Positions 7,653 through 15,340 of a stretch of 28,515 nucleotides of DNA are shown here, piece after piece. Positions within the stretch are counted from its first letter, which is position 1. The number at the start of each line of letters is the position of its first letter. This stretch comes from Nitrospira sp. UBA6493 (lineage in GTDB: Bacteria; Nitrospirota; Nitrospiria; Nitrospirales; Nitrospiraceae): the NCBI GenBank assembly GCA_002435325.1, contig DJMJ01000035.1, positions 1 to 28,515 on the forward strand. Direction: 5' to 3'. The notes beneath the pieces were generated by a model. The model was not told the origin of the DNA. It ran no database searches and worked only from the letters and a program-made list of their open reading frames with translations. A program made the position numbers and the translations under genes.

Positions 7653-8081
7653 ATGATCGATCCGGTTCATTTTTGCCCCTTGGATCCGCACCATCCCAGC
7701 GTGCTCATTTATGATGGGCGGTGCCGGCTCTGTATCGCAGCAAAGCACGGCCTGGGTCGAGCCGGTCTCGGAGCGGCGGGGTCCGGCTTGCGGATGGTTC
7801 CCTATGAAAGTGAGGAAGCGGCGAAGGTCATGGGGAGTCGGTACCGGCCCGGGCCTCCCGCTATGGCCCTGTTGGTGCATCCGTCGGGGCAGGTATTGCA
7901 AGGGCTCGAGGCCTTTCTCCCGCTGGCTCCAGGGATCCCCGGCGGGCGGGCTGTGCGGTGGATGCTGCGAAGGGCGTTCGTGCGGGCGGTGGCCGAGCGA
8001 GTCTATCGCTGGGTGGCCAGACACCGGTATCGGATCTTCGGCGCGGTGAAATCGGTCAACTCTCGTCCAGCTGCAGAATAG
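7653..8081 (+). CDS. DCC-family thiol-disulfide oxidoreductase-like protein (DUF393)
   Basis: This 142-residue protein has the DCC family signature near its N-terminus: VLIYDGRCRLC, i.e. Y-D-G-x-C-x-x-C with Cys24 and Cys27. It also has the later pattern MALLVHPSGQVLQGLEAFL expected of the thioredoxin-like fold in this family. DCC proteins are predicted thiol-disulfide oxidoreductases; substrates are not established. The C-terminus is rich in Arg and aromatic residues (RWMLRRAFVRAVAERVYRWV) and could contact a membrane. The ATG at 7653 is preferred because the family core starts about 16 residues later; upstream in-frame starts at 7566 and 7635 add unconserved residues. There is no good Shine-Dalgarno. 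A weak promoter-like TTGAGT (7615-7620) with TAGCCT (7639-7644) would again be close to the start codon. Confidence 0.8.
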   Translation: MIDPVHFCPLDPHHPSVLIYDGRCRLCIAAKHGLGRAGLGAAGSGLRMVPYESEEAAKVMGSRYRPGPPAMALLVHPSGQVLQGLEAFLPLAPGIPGGRAVRWMLRRAFVRAVAERVYRWVARHRYRIFGAVKSVNSRPAAE

Positions 8082-8204
8082 TCTTCCCCCTTCGGTCTGG
8101 CCTCTTTTGTGTTTCCCCCTCTTTCCGGGGGGAAGCTGCCCACAGTGGGGAATTTACGGGATCTCGTGTCGATAGGCAGAATGCCTCCACATTACGGAGG
8201 GTTC

Positions 8205-9089
8205 ATGCCACCATTACGGCCGAGTGTTCAGGGGGATCTATCGGAGGTCTGCGGGACATCTGTCCCGAGTCATTGGCTGAGCCGATCAAGGCCACGGCAG
8301 TCGATCTTTCAGCCGCGACAGTTCACGGCGTGGGTCCTCGGATGGTGTCTGATGGTGCCGGCCTTCGCCTGGGGCGAGACCACGATGGGGACCGGGACGA
8401 TTGTCGCGGCGGGATTCGGATATCAAGTCGGTGAGGTGTCGAGCATCACGGTGAAGACCTACGATGTTAAGAGTGGCGCGGTGTTGTCCGACGATACGTA
8501 CGAATTGAACGTGAAGGAGGAAGGGATCGCCAGGGGGCCGCAGCCGGACGAACGGATTTTTGCCGGAGGTGTGGGCCCGGGTGCCACCGATCTCTCGAAT
8601 TTCGTGTTGCGCGTGTATGACGCCAAAACCGGGAAGTTTCAGTGGGAGGGCAACCTCAATTTGACGCCTCAGGACGCGGCAAGCCCCGAACGGCTGGTTT
8701 CCACGCTGGTGCCTCGCCGGGCGACGGTCACGAGAATAGCCTCGGTGCCTGCTTCCCCTTCCGTGCCCTCTTTCCTGCTGCGCGCTCTGGATTCGGATAC
8801 GGGCGGAGTGATGTGGGAAGATGAATTTACGACGGACGGCCGTCTCCGCATGGATCGCATCGCCAACCGGCTGGTATCGGACGGGAACCGTGCGGCCGGG
8901 GCTCATCCGTCGTTTGACTTCCGCATTCGCATGCTGGAGCGCGACGGTCTTCGTCTGCTGTGGGAAGATCAGGTGGCGCAGGGTAACGCGGGAGAGGAGC
9001 CTCAGCCGGAGCCGGTCGAAGATGAAGCGCGGGTGTTACCCACCTGGCCCGGGTGGCATGAACGGCGCACGTTGGAGGAGAGGATCTAG
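8205..9089 (+). CDS. Exported protein with four internal W/D-G repeats, function unknown
   Basis: The product has 294 residues. A hydrophobic segment (FTAWVLGWCLMVPAFAWGE, about residues 39-57) after a basic N-terminal stretch looks like a signal peptide with a long n-region. The mature part contains a repeated motif of the form F-x-x-R-x-x-D-x-x-T-G-x-x-x-W-E-D: ITVKTYDVKSGAVLSDD (about residue 81), FVLRVYDAKTGKFQWEG (132), FLLRALDSDTGGVMWED (190) and FRIRMLERDGLRLLWED (240). The spacing of 50-58 residues suggests four blades or sandwich units, loosely like PQQ-type beta-propeller blades. I do not recognise the family. The start is set by GGAGG at 8196-8200, 4 nt before the ATG; the longer frame from 8109 lacks such support. 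Its stop TAG lies in a CTAG shared with the stop of the convergent peptidase gene. Confidence 0.75.
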   Translation: MPPLRPSVQGDLSEVCGTSVPSHWLSRSRPRQSIFQPRQFTAWVLGWCLMVPAFAWGETTMGTGTIVAAGFGYQVGEVSSITVKTYDVKSGAVLSDDTYELNVKEEGIARGPQPDERIFAGGVGPGATDLSNFVLRVYDAKTGKFQWEGNLNLTPQDAASPERLVSTLVPRRATVTRIASVPASPSVPSFLLRALDSDTGGVMWEDEFTTDGRLRMDRIANRLVSDGNRAAGAHPSFDFRIRMLERDGLRLLWEDQVAQGNAGEEPQPEPVEDEARVLPTWPGWHERRTLEERI

Positions 9090-10513
9090 CTGCGTTTCTG
9101 TAAAAACGTATCCAGCCACTGTTGGTGGAATTGGTCGTAGGAGAGAAAGAGTTTCTCTTGCAGCGCCATTGCGACGGTGGCCTTCACTTTGAAGGCGTTG
9201 AGAAGCTCGCCCACACGGGCCATCCCGAATCGTTCAATCAAATAGTGCGTTGCGGAGTTCGCTTCGAGATAGGCGAGTGTCGCGGCGTTCTGCGGTAACT
9301 GTCCCCATCCCCCTTCCAAATATCTTAGATGAATGACGGAGCCCCCGTTCGGCATGGCCTGGTCGAGGTCCGGCCAGGGATCGCCGGCGAGTTGCATGGC
9401 GAGTCCTTCATTGAGCCACACCGGCAACGACGTGATCTGGCCTTCCAGCCTGTCATGGAGGAGCGCATGCACGTATTCATGGCGGAGGACGTGCGTCAGC
9501 CATTTCGTATCGGTCGTGGCGCCTTGCGTGGGAACCTGGATGCGGCCGAGGACCGAATCGTAGAGGCCGTCGGCCCAGGCCGGGCTGCCGGTTGCCGATT
9601 GGAATGTGTCTTTGGTGTGGAGCACGACGACGATGGGTTTAGCCGGAAAATGGTTAAACCGCTGGCCGATGTCGCGATAGCCCTCTTCGAGAATTTCCAG
9701 CACAGTGGCCCAGGTGCCCTGATCTTCCGCTCCGTCGTACTTGACCATGAAATGGGCGCTGTTGCGCGCCGTCATGCGGGACTCCACGGCGTCCGTACGG
9801 CGCACTTTGGCCGTGACGGTGGCCAGGTAGGATTGCACGCGGGGATCTTTCCCCGCCCGCTCCGTCGCCTGCGCGAGATGCGTGGCCGCTTCGGTCAGAT
9901 GATCCTGCTCATAGAGGAGATCGGCCATCGCGAGATGGGGAAATGGCTCATGGGGGGCCAGGCTCATCAAGGTGGTCAGGAAATCCTGATTGAGGGCGGG
10001 GTCGCGTAATTCCCAATAGGCGTGGGCGAGATTCAGTTGGATGACCGGATTGGTGCTGTCAAGGGTGGCGGCCTTCTTGAAGGCTTTCACGGAGACTTTT
10101 GTGCCGTCGAGATGCTCCTGTTCGAGACCCAGATTGTTCCAGAGGATAGCGACATAGGGCTTCGATTTTTCGTCGGACAATAGAGACGGAGACAGCTCGG
10201 TCAGTTTTCGCTCTGCCAGAGCGAGATTCTTTTTCTCGATCTCGTCGCGGATGGCTTCCAGGATTTCGCTGGAAGGAGTGTCGGGAACGACGGCCGGATT
10301 GATCGTTCTGGTTTGTTTGAGCTCGTCATCGGTTGGGCCTTCCTGGTCGTGCGAAGCCGCCTGTATCGTGGGGGAGGGCTCGCGGTCTGCGACAGGCTCG
10401 ACGGCCTGAGGGATAGTGATCCAGAGCTCCTTCAAGAAGAGGTGATAGGCGATGAAGATTCCCAGGCAGAACGCCAGGGGGATGAGAATATGGGTAATGT
10501 TTCGGCGATACAT
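9086..10513 (-). CDS. Membrane-anchored TPR protein with gluzincin-type peptidase (peptidase MA-like) domain
   Basis: This 475-residue protein starts with one membrane segment (ILIPLAFCLGIFIAYHLFL, residues 10-28). It then has an acidic/proline linker and a TPR region around residues 95-235 (WNNLGLEQEHLDGTKVSVKA, IQLNLAHAYWELRDPALNQD, PHLAMADLLYEQDHLTEAAT). The C-terminal half is a zinc-metallopeptidase domain with H-E-Y-V-H at 345-349 and the third ligand in W-L-N-E-G (Glu369), the gluzincin pattern seen in peptidase MA/DUF1570-type proteins. The active site would face outside the cytoplasm; the substrate is unknown. The upstream GAGG 6 nt before the ATG and a promoter at 10530-10557 support the start. 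The gene is divergent from recG and converges on the exported repeat protein with a 4-base CTAG overlap. Confidence 0.87.
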   Translation of the reverse strand: MYRRNITHILIPLAFCLGIFIAYHLFLKELWITIPQAVEPVADREPSPTIQAASHDQEGPTDDELKQTRTINPAVVPDTPSSEILEAIRDEIEKKNLALAERKLTELSPSLLSDEKSKPYVAILWNNLGLEQEHLDGTKVSVKAFKKAATLDSTNPVIQLNLAHAYWELRDPALNQDFLTTLMSLAPHEPFPHLAMADLLYEQDHLTEAATHLAQATERAGKDPRVQSYLATVTAKVRRTDAVESRMTARNSAHFMVKYDGAEDQGTWATVLEILEEGYRDIGQRFNHFPAKPIVVVLHTKDTFQSATGSPAWADGLYDSVLGRIQVPTQGATTDTKWLTHVLRHEYVHALLHDRLEGQITSLPVWLNEGLAMQLAGDPWPDLDQAMPNGGSVIHLRYLEGGWGQLPQNAATLAYLEANSATHYLIERFGMARVGELLNAFKVKATVAMALQEKLFLSYDQFHQQWLDTFLQKRS

Positions 10514-10529
10514 TGTGACCTCGCCGCTG

Positions 10530-10557
10530 AGTGTATCACCCGATGTATGGACGACAA
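10530..10557 (-). promoter_or_regulatory. Probable promoter of the TPR/peptidase gene
   Basis: On the minus strand, TTGTCG (10557-10552) and TACACT (10535-10530) are separated by 16 nt. Transcription would start near 10523, leaving a short leader of about 10 nt that contains GAGG before the ATG at 10513. Consensus match is moderate. Confidence 0.4.
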
Positions 10558-10628
10558 AGAATTCGGTGTATTTGCACGGGGGCGCGTTTGTCCCAGCGAG
10601 TCGATCGGCAGGGCTGCGCGAGGCTTCA

Positions 10629-10657
10629 TTGAGTGCATAACAGGGGTATGTTACGAT
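10629..10657 (+). promoter_or_regulatory. Probable extended -10 promoter of recG
   Basis: TTGAGT (10629-10634) and TACGAT (10652-10657) are separated by 17 nt, with a TG one base upstream of the -10. If used, transcripts begin near 10664, which excludes the in-frame GTG at 10633 and ATG at 10648 and supports ATG 10669 as the recG start. Confidence 0.4.
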
Positions 10658-10668
10658 CCGCGCCAGTT

Positions 10669-13188
10669 ATGGAGACTCCCTCCGAGTCCAGTGTGCTTGC
10701 GACATTTCAGGAATGGCTCGACCGTCTTGCCAGGCCTATTGAGTTTGCGACCAAAGACGCCTGTGTCCATGCCGGCGCGGTGAAGAATCTGGGCAGCTTT
10801 GTCGCGAGTCAGGTGCAGCTGGCCTTGGCGCAAGAGGGGGTTCCTCCCGTCATCGAAACACGCCTGCAATTTCTCCGCGAATTGTTCATCGACTTTCAGC
10901 CCGGACTTCCGCTCGCCGAACAGCAGCGGCGGCTTCGTGCCGCCTGTTCCATCGTAACGTTGCTGCGCGAGGCGGTGCCTGAGCCGCGAGAAGACCGTGC
11001 AAAACCGGTCGAATCGGTTCCGGCCACGGCGCGCCCTGAACGGCAGGATCTCTGGAATCTGCCGATCCAGTTTGTGAAGGGCGTGGGACCGAAACGGACA
11101 AGTTTGCTGCAGCGGCTGGGGATCGCGACGGTGGAAGATGCGTTGTGGACCGTCCCCTGGCGCTACGAAGACCGGTCGGTGATGACGCAGATCGGCAACC
11201 TGGTGCCGGGGATGGTGGCCTCGATTTGCGGCACGGTCGCCAAGTGCGACGCCAAGAAGACCAGGAATCGCCGTCTCTCGGTGCTGGAAGTCGGCATCGA
11301 AGATGAGACGGGGCGGATGCAGGTGGTGTTTTTCAATCAGCCGTACCTCGAAGAGGTGCTGGCGGTGGGGAAGCGCGTCATGCTGAGCGGACGGGTGATT
11401 TCTGGAAAGCAGGGGTGGATGGTGCCGCGCATGGATGTCGCGCAGTATGAGGTGGTGGGGGAAGGAGCGGAATCGGCACTCCATGTGGGCCGCATCGTGC
11501 CGATCTATCACGAGACTAAAGGCTGGACTTCCCGTCAGACGCGGGTGTTAATAAAGACGCTCTTGGATGAGCATGCGCGGGAGTTACGCGATCCTCTTCC
11601 GGTGACGCTGCGCGCCCGCCAGAGGCTCGTTCCCATTCAAGAGGCCATCCACGATGTGCATTTCCCCAAAGCCGGAGTGGACGCGCAATTGCTCGAGCGT
11701 GGGAGGACGCCTGCGCACCGGCGCCTGGCCTTCGAAGAATTGTTTCTTTTGCAGATGGCGCTGGCGGCCAGGCAACGGTCGGTGCAGGAACAGCCGAAGG
11801 GGCTCCAGTTCAATCCTCGGGCGCCGATCGTCGGAAAGTTAAGCGGGTTATTGCCATTCAAACTGACAGCGGCGCAGGATCAAGTGATTGGTGAGATCTT
11901 CCGTGACATGGTCTCGCCGCGGCCGATGAATCGGCTGGTGCAAGGCGATGTCGGTTCGGGGAAGACCGTCGTGGCGCTGCATGCCATCGTGATGGCCTGC
12001 GGGTCTGGCTATCAGGCGGCGCTCATGGCGCCGACGGAAATTCTGGCCGAGCAGCACTATCGCAATCTCAAGGGCACGTTGGACGCGCTGGGGTTGAAGG
12101 TGGTTTTGCTGCGCGGGAGCGATAAGGCGGCGGTGAAGAAGGCCCAGGCGGCGCAGCTCGCCTCCGGTGAGGTGCAGGTAGCGATCGGGACGCATGCGCT
12201 GATCCAGAAGGGCGTGGGCTTCAAGAATCTGGGACTGGCAGTGGTCGATGAACAGCACAAGTTCGGGGTGCTGCAGCGGAAGACGCTGATCGACAAGGGC
12301 TACAAGCCGGAGGTGCTGGTGCTCACGGCGACGCCGATCCCGCGCACCTTGGCCATGACCGTCTATGGCGATCTGGATGTGTCCGTCATCGACATGCTGC
12401 CGCCTGGGCGACGGCCGGTGCGGACGTTTCTCTTCAGCGAGTCGCAACGCCGCCGGGCCTATCAGATTCTGAAAGATGAACTGCGCAACAAGCGCCAGGC
12501 CTACGTCGTCTATCCATTAGTGGAAGAGTCGGAGAAGAGCGATTTGCAGGCGGCGATTCAAGGGGCCGAGCAGTTGCAGAATGGTGAGTTCGCCGAGTTC
12601 AAGATTGGATTGCTGCATGGGCGCATGAAGCCCGCCGAGAAAGACTCGGTGATGGCCGACTTCAAGGCCGGGAAGATCCATCTGCTGGTGGCGACCACGG
12701 TGATAGAGGTGGGAGTCGATGTGCCGAATGCCACGACCATGATGATCGAGCATGCCGAGCGATTCGGCTTGGCGCAACTGCATCAATTGCGTGGGCGAGT
12801 CGGGCGCGGCGCCGAGCAATCCTACTGTCTGCTCATGGCGACCTGGTTGGCGCGCAGTCGTCCGAAATTTGTAGGCGCGGAAGAGCCGGCGTCCAATGCG
12901 CGGGAACGGCTGGATGCCCTGGTGCAATCGAACGACGGGTTTGTGATCGCCGAGGAAGATCTGCGCATCAGAGGGCCAGGGGAGTTCTTCGGATTCCGGC
13001 AATGGGGCATGCCTGAGTTTCGCGTGGCCAACATCGTGCGGGACAGCGACCTCTTGCAGCAGGCAAGGCAGGAGGCGTTCTTTCTGCTGAAGCAGGATCC
13101 GCACCTGAGCGCACCGGGGCATCAAGGTCTGAAAGAGGCGATGCTCAGAAAATGGGAACAGAAACTGGAGCTGGGCTCGATCAGCTAA
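10669..13188 (+). CDS. recG: ATP-dependent DNA helicase RecG
   Basis: RecG remodels stalled replication forks and branch-migrates Holliday junctions. The 839-residue protein is longer than E. coli RecG (693) because of an N-terminal region of about 130 residues before the wedge domain. The wedge/OB region begins at IQFVKGVGPKRTSLLQRLGI. Helicase motifs are clear: GDVGSGKT (Walker A, near residue 427), VVDEQHKFGVLQR (DEQH box, near 526), LTATPIPRTLAMTVYGDLD, ATTVIEVGVDVPNAT, and QLHQLRGRVGRG (motif VI). The C-terminal RGPGEFFGFRQWGMPEF segment is the RecG-typical TRG region. Starts at 10633 (GTG) and 10648 (ATG) are also in frame; 10669 is chosen because of the predicted promoter, but none has a convincing Shine-Dalgarno. 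The coiled-coil gene follows after 8 nt. Confidence 0.97.
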   Translation: METPSESSVLATFQEWLDRLARPIEFATKDACVHAGAVKNLGSFVASQVQLALAQEGVPPVIETRLQFLRELFIDFQPGLPLAEQQRRLRAACSIVTLLREAVPEPREDRAKPVESVPATARPERQDLWNLPIQFVKGVGPKRTSLLQRLGIATVEDALWTVPWRYEDRSVMTQIGNLVPGMVASICGTVAKCDAKKTRNRRLSVLEVGIEDETGRMQVVFFNQPYLEEVLAVGKRVMLSGRVISGKQGWMVPRMDVAQYEVVGEGAESALHVGRIVPIYHETKGWTSRQTRVLIKTLLDEHARELRDPLPVTLRARQRLVPIQEAIHDVHFPKAGVDAQLLERGRTPAHRRLAFEELFLLQMALAARQRSVQEQPKGLQFNPRAPIVGKLSGLLPFKLTAAQDQVIGEIFRDMVSPRPMNRLVQGDVGSGKTVVALHAIVMACGSGYQAALMAPTEILAEQHYRNLKGTLDALGLKVVLLRGSDKAAVKKAQAAQLASGEVQVAIGTHALIQKGVGFKNLGLAVVDEQHKFGVLQRKTLIDKGYKPEVLVLTATPIPRTLAMTVYGDLDVSVIDMLPPGRRPVRTFLFSESQRRRAYQILKDELRNKRQAYVVYPLVEESEKSDLQAAIQGAEQLQNGEFAEFKIGLLHGRMKPAEKDSVMADFKAGKIHLLVATTVIEVGVDVPNATTMMIEHAERFGLAQLHQLRGRVGRGAEQSYCLLMATWLARSRPKFVGAEEPASNARERLDALVQSNDGFVIAEEDLRIRGPGEFFGFRQWGMPEFRVANIVRDSDLLQQARQEAFFLLKQDPHLSAPGHQGLKEAMLRKWEQKLELGSIS

Positions 13189-13196
13189 GGAGATCT

Positions 13197-13520
13197 ATGG
13201 GATTGCTGCAGCGGATCAAAGATGATTTACGGTCAGGCATTGCTACGCTGCGATTGGGCACGGCGCATGCCGCCAGCCGGGCGCTGGAAGAGACAGAGCT
13301 GCTCCGGATGCGGCTGGAGGCCCGGAAGATCGATCAGCAATTATCGGATCTCTACAAAGACATCGGCGAGCGTGCCGTTGAGATGAAAGAACGAGGCGAA
13401 ACGGCGGAGCGCGTCATGTACGACGAAGACATCGGCCGGGTGGTGCGAGAGATTCAGCAGCTCAAAGAGGCTCGGAAGAAACTCGAATCCGAAATGGACG
13501 ACATCCGGAACGAGCAATGA
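13197..13520 (+). CDS. Coiled-coil hypothetical protein (107 aa)
   Basis: I do not recognise a named family. The 107 residues are almost wholly helical and highly charged. Heptad-like stretches are visible in ALEETELLRMRLEARKIDQQ and in REIQQLKEARKKLESEMDD, so a coiled-coil dimer is likely. There is no signal peptide. The start is well fixed by AAGGAG at 13187-13192, 4 nt before the ATG. An in-frame start at 13152 would overlap recG and is not needed. The gene lies directly behind recG, and its stop overlaps the Ppx/GppA start in an ATGA (13517-13520), so recG, this gene and the phosphatase probably form one transcript. Confidence 0.82.
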   Translation: MGLLQRIKDDLRSGIATLRLGTAHAASRALEETELLRMRLEARKIDQQLSDLYKDIGERAVEMKERGETAERVMYDEDIGRVVREIQQLKEARKKLESEMDDIRNEQ

Positions 13521-14464
13521 CCCAATCGCCTGCCCGCACTCTTCGAATGGCCGGCATCGATATCGGCACGCTGACCTGCCGGCTGCTAATCGCTGATCTG
13601 CCGGCCGGCGCTCCGGTGAAAGAACTTCGTTCCGACCGGCGCATTCTCCGCCTGGGCGAAGGCGTCGATCAGACGAAACGCCTCATTCCCGCCGCCATGG
13701 ATCGAGTGATCCAGTGCTTACGGGAGTGGAACGCGATCATTGAGAGTTATCGGGTGAATGGCATTGCCGTCGTGGCCACGAGCGCCGTCCGCGATGCAGC
13801 CAACCGTGCTGAGTTTCTGGATCGGGTAAAGCGCGAAGCAGGATTCGATGTCGAAGTGATCACCGGCGATGAAGAGGCCCGGCGCACGTTACTCGGCATT
13901 CGCTCCGGCCTGCCACCTGGCGTGACCGATATGCTGGCACTGGACATTGGCGGCGGCAGCACTGAGTTCATTCTGGATCGGCCAGGCCAGGCCCCGATCG
14001 TCCGCTCCATCGACATTGGCGTGGTGCGTTTGTGCGAGAGGCTGCTCCATCATGACCCCCCGACAAGTGAGGAGATTCAGCAGGCGCGGGAATGGATTGC
14101 GCAGGAGACCAAGGTTGCTGTTGCCGAGATGAAGAGCTGCCAGACCGCCACCTTCGTTGGGACCGCCGGAACGATCACGGCCCTCGCCGCCATGGCGCAA
14201 AAACTTCCCGCCTACGAGCCTGCCCGTATTCATAACTATCGGCTAACACTCGCTACGGTTCAGGAACTCGAACGGACCCTGCTGAGCCGCAAGAAAGCCG
14301 ACCGCATCGGTCTGCCAGGCCTCGAAAAGAACCGCGAAGAAGTCATCGCCGCCGGTGCCATCATCATCCGGACGGTGATGGAGACGCTGGGGATGGAGAG
14401 TGTACTGGTGAGTGACTTGGGATTGAGGGAGGGAGTGGTGATCGATCTTATTAATCGCGGATAG
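13517..14464 (+). CDS. Ppx/GppA family exopolyphosphatase / pppGpp phosphatase
   Basis: This is an ASKHA-fold phosphatase of 315 residues, about the length of short single-module Ppx/GppA proteins. The nucleotide/phosphate-binding signatures are present: AGIDIGTLTCRLLIAD at the N-terminus, VVATSAVRDAANRAEFL, the DIGGGSTEF loop near residue 142, GTAGTITALAAMAQ, and SDLGLREGVV near the end. Members hydrolyse polyphosphate to phosphate or convert pppGpp to ppGpp; which one applies here cannot be read from the sequence. The C-terminal HD-like domain of long Ppx proteins is absent. The start overlaps the coiled-coil gene by 4 nt. A second in-frame ATG at 13547, directly before GIDIGT, is possible. 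Confidence 0.93.
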   Translation: MTQSPARTLRMAGIDIGTLTCRLLIADLPAGAPVKELRSDRRILRLGEGVDQTKRLIPAAMDRVIQCLREWNAIIESYRVNGIAVVATSAVRDAANRAEFLDRVKREAGFDVEVITGDEEARRTLLGIRSGLPPGVTDMLALDIGGGSTEFILDRPGQAPIVRSIDIGVVRLCERLLHHDPPTSEEIQQAREWIAQETKVAVAEMKSCQTATFVGTAGTITALAAMAQKLPAYEPARIHNYRLTLATVQELERTLLSRKKADRIGLPGLEKNREEVIAAGAIIIRTVMETLGMESVLVSDLGLREGVVIDLINRG

Positions 14465-14614
14465 AAGGAAATGGTCTGGTCTTTTCCTTGAATGAGCAAT
14501 ATGAACGAGAGGATTCGTTTGACTGGTTCAGAGATCGAGGAACTACAGTATTAATCTTCTGCGAGTAAGACGGGTGTGACGTTGGGATATGCTTAATTCG
14601 AAAGCGAGGATTTG

Positions 14615-14836
14615 ATGGGACAAAAGAGGCCAAGAAAGCTAAGCCTGGTCAAATTTGAAGATAAGCGTTTCCGAGAGAAAGGATCGCGTAAGAATCCCTT
14701 CAAGCAAGGGCGACCATACGTTTTCCTTGGGGAGAATGTGCCCGGACATTGCATCGTGGCAGATCATAGGACTGGAAGGGTCTATTCTGGATTTCATACA
14801 GAGAACTTTGTTGAATTAAGTGAAGATGAGGTTTAG
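14615..14836 (+). CDS. Small basic hypothetical protein (73 aa)
   Basis: I do not recognise this protein. It has a strongly basic N-terminal half (GQKRPRKLSLVKF, RFREKGSRKNPFKQGRP) and a beta-rich C-terminal half (YVFLGENVPGHCIVADHRTG, then VYSGFHTENFVELSEDEV). GAGG at 14606-14609 before the ATG at 14615 supports translation. The in-frame TTG at 14612 is less likely. It stands alone between the phosphatase gene and the toxin-antitoxin region, in a more AT-rich stretch than its neighbours, and may belong to the same accessory insertion. Basic charge would allow nucleic-acid binding, but that is speculation. Confidence 0.6.
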   Translation: MGQKRPRKLSLVKFEDKRFREKGSRKNPFKQGRPYVFLGENVPGHCIVADHRTGRVYSGFHTENFVELSEDEV

Positions 14837-14848
14837 ATGCCTCCCTAT

Positions 14849-14960
14849 CTACCTCTGCGAATACCGTCGATAGCCCTTGGTCTCGGTGAACTGGGCTTTC
14901 GGGGCGCTGCCGGGTTTTTCAGCAACGGTACTTTGCAGTCGATGAGGTCGAAGCAGGCGA
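14849..14960 (-). pseudogene. Degenerate 3' fragment of the PqqD-like/methyltransferase gene; left copy of a direct repeat
   Basis: This stretch matches the last 113 bases of the intact gene at 15726-15838, with about a dozen differences and one single-base gap by my hand alignment. Read on the minus strand, its final 23 codons give KPGSAPKAQFTETKGYRRYS-QR-stop, against KPGGAPKAQFTETKGYRWYS-QK-stop in the intact gene, including the stop codon at the same place. The 1-nt gap breaks the frame further upstream, and the rest of the gene is absent, so it is a remnant. Its relation to the toxin-antitoxin insertion is discussed in the findings. Confidence 0.85.
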
Positions 14961-14982
14961 AATATACTTCACCTGCTATTCG

Positions 14983-15012
14983 TTGATCTGCTTATCAATA
15001 AACTTATATAAT
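14983..15012 (+). promoter_or_regulatory. Toxin-antitoxin promoter with overlapping palindromic operator
   Basis: The -35 is TTGATC (14983-14988) and the -10 is a perfect TATAAT (15007-15012), with an 18-nt spacer. A perfect inverted repeat, TTGAT-N6-ATCAA (14983-14998), overlaps the -35 and is a plausible operator for autorepression by the HTH antitoxin. The -10 ends 7 nt before the toxin ATG at 15020. Confidence 0.65.
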
Positions 15013-15019
15013 CACTTCC

Positions 15020-15340
15020 ATGAAGCCTCTGGAATTCGTTGGCTCCAGTCTGGATGACCTTCGAGCATTTCCTGCAGAGGCCCGGCGCACAGCTGGTTTC
15101 GAGTTGGGCTTTATTCAGCGAGGGTTGGACCCTTCGGACTGGAAGCCCATGAGTGAAGTGGGCGTTGGGGTTCGGGAGATTCGTATTCGCATTCTGGGCG
15201 AATGGCGTGTGCTGTATGTGGCTAAGTTTCCCGAGGCGGTCTATGTGCTCCATGCGTTTCAGAAGAAAACGCAGAAGACTAGAAAGGAAGATATTGAATT
15301 GGCCCGTAAACGGTACCGCCAGATTGGAGATCGGTCATGA
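15020..15340 (+). CDS. HigB/RelE-family toxin (phage Gp49-like)
   Basis: The 106-residue protein matches the Gp49-like HigB toxin family. It has LRAFPAEARRTAGFELGFIQ near the N-terminus, GVREIRIRILGEWRVLYVAK in the middle, and the characteristic VYVLHAFQKKTQKTRKEDIE followed by LARKRY near the end. Family members are ribosome-associated endoribonucleases that cut mRNA during translation. The toxin-first order with a 4-nt overlap (ATGA at 15337-15340) to the antitoxin is the HigBA arrangement. No Shine-Dalgarno precedes the ATG and the predicted -10 is 7 nt upstream, so the toxin may be translated from a leaderless messenger. Such modules are often mobile; the flanking direct repeat supports acquisition here. 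Confidence 0.9.
   Translation: MKPLEFVGSSLDDLRAFPAEARRTAGFELGFIQRGLDPSDWKPMSEVGVGVREIRIRILGEWRVLYVAKFPEAVYVLHAFQKKTQKTRKEDIELARKRYRQIGDRS

Noticed and set aside
8113..8134. Stem TTCCCCC / GGGGGAA after the DCC-family gene, considered as a terminator or riboswitch part
   Set aside because: No T-run follows and the leader to 8204 does not match the cyclic di-GMP or cobalamin riboswitch cores that I compared by eye.
14465..14489. Stem AAGGAAA / TTTCCTT just after the Ppx/GppA gene, considered as an intrinsic terminator
   Set aside because: The stem is AT-rich with an 11-nt loop, and no T-run follows it.
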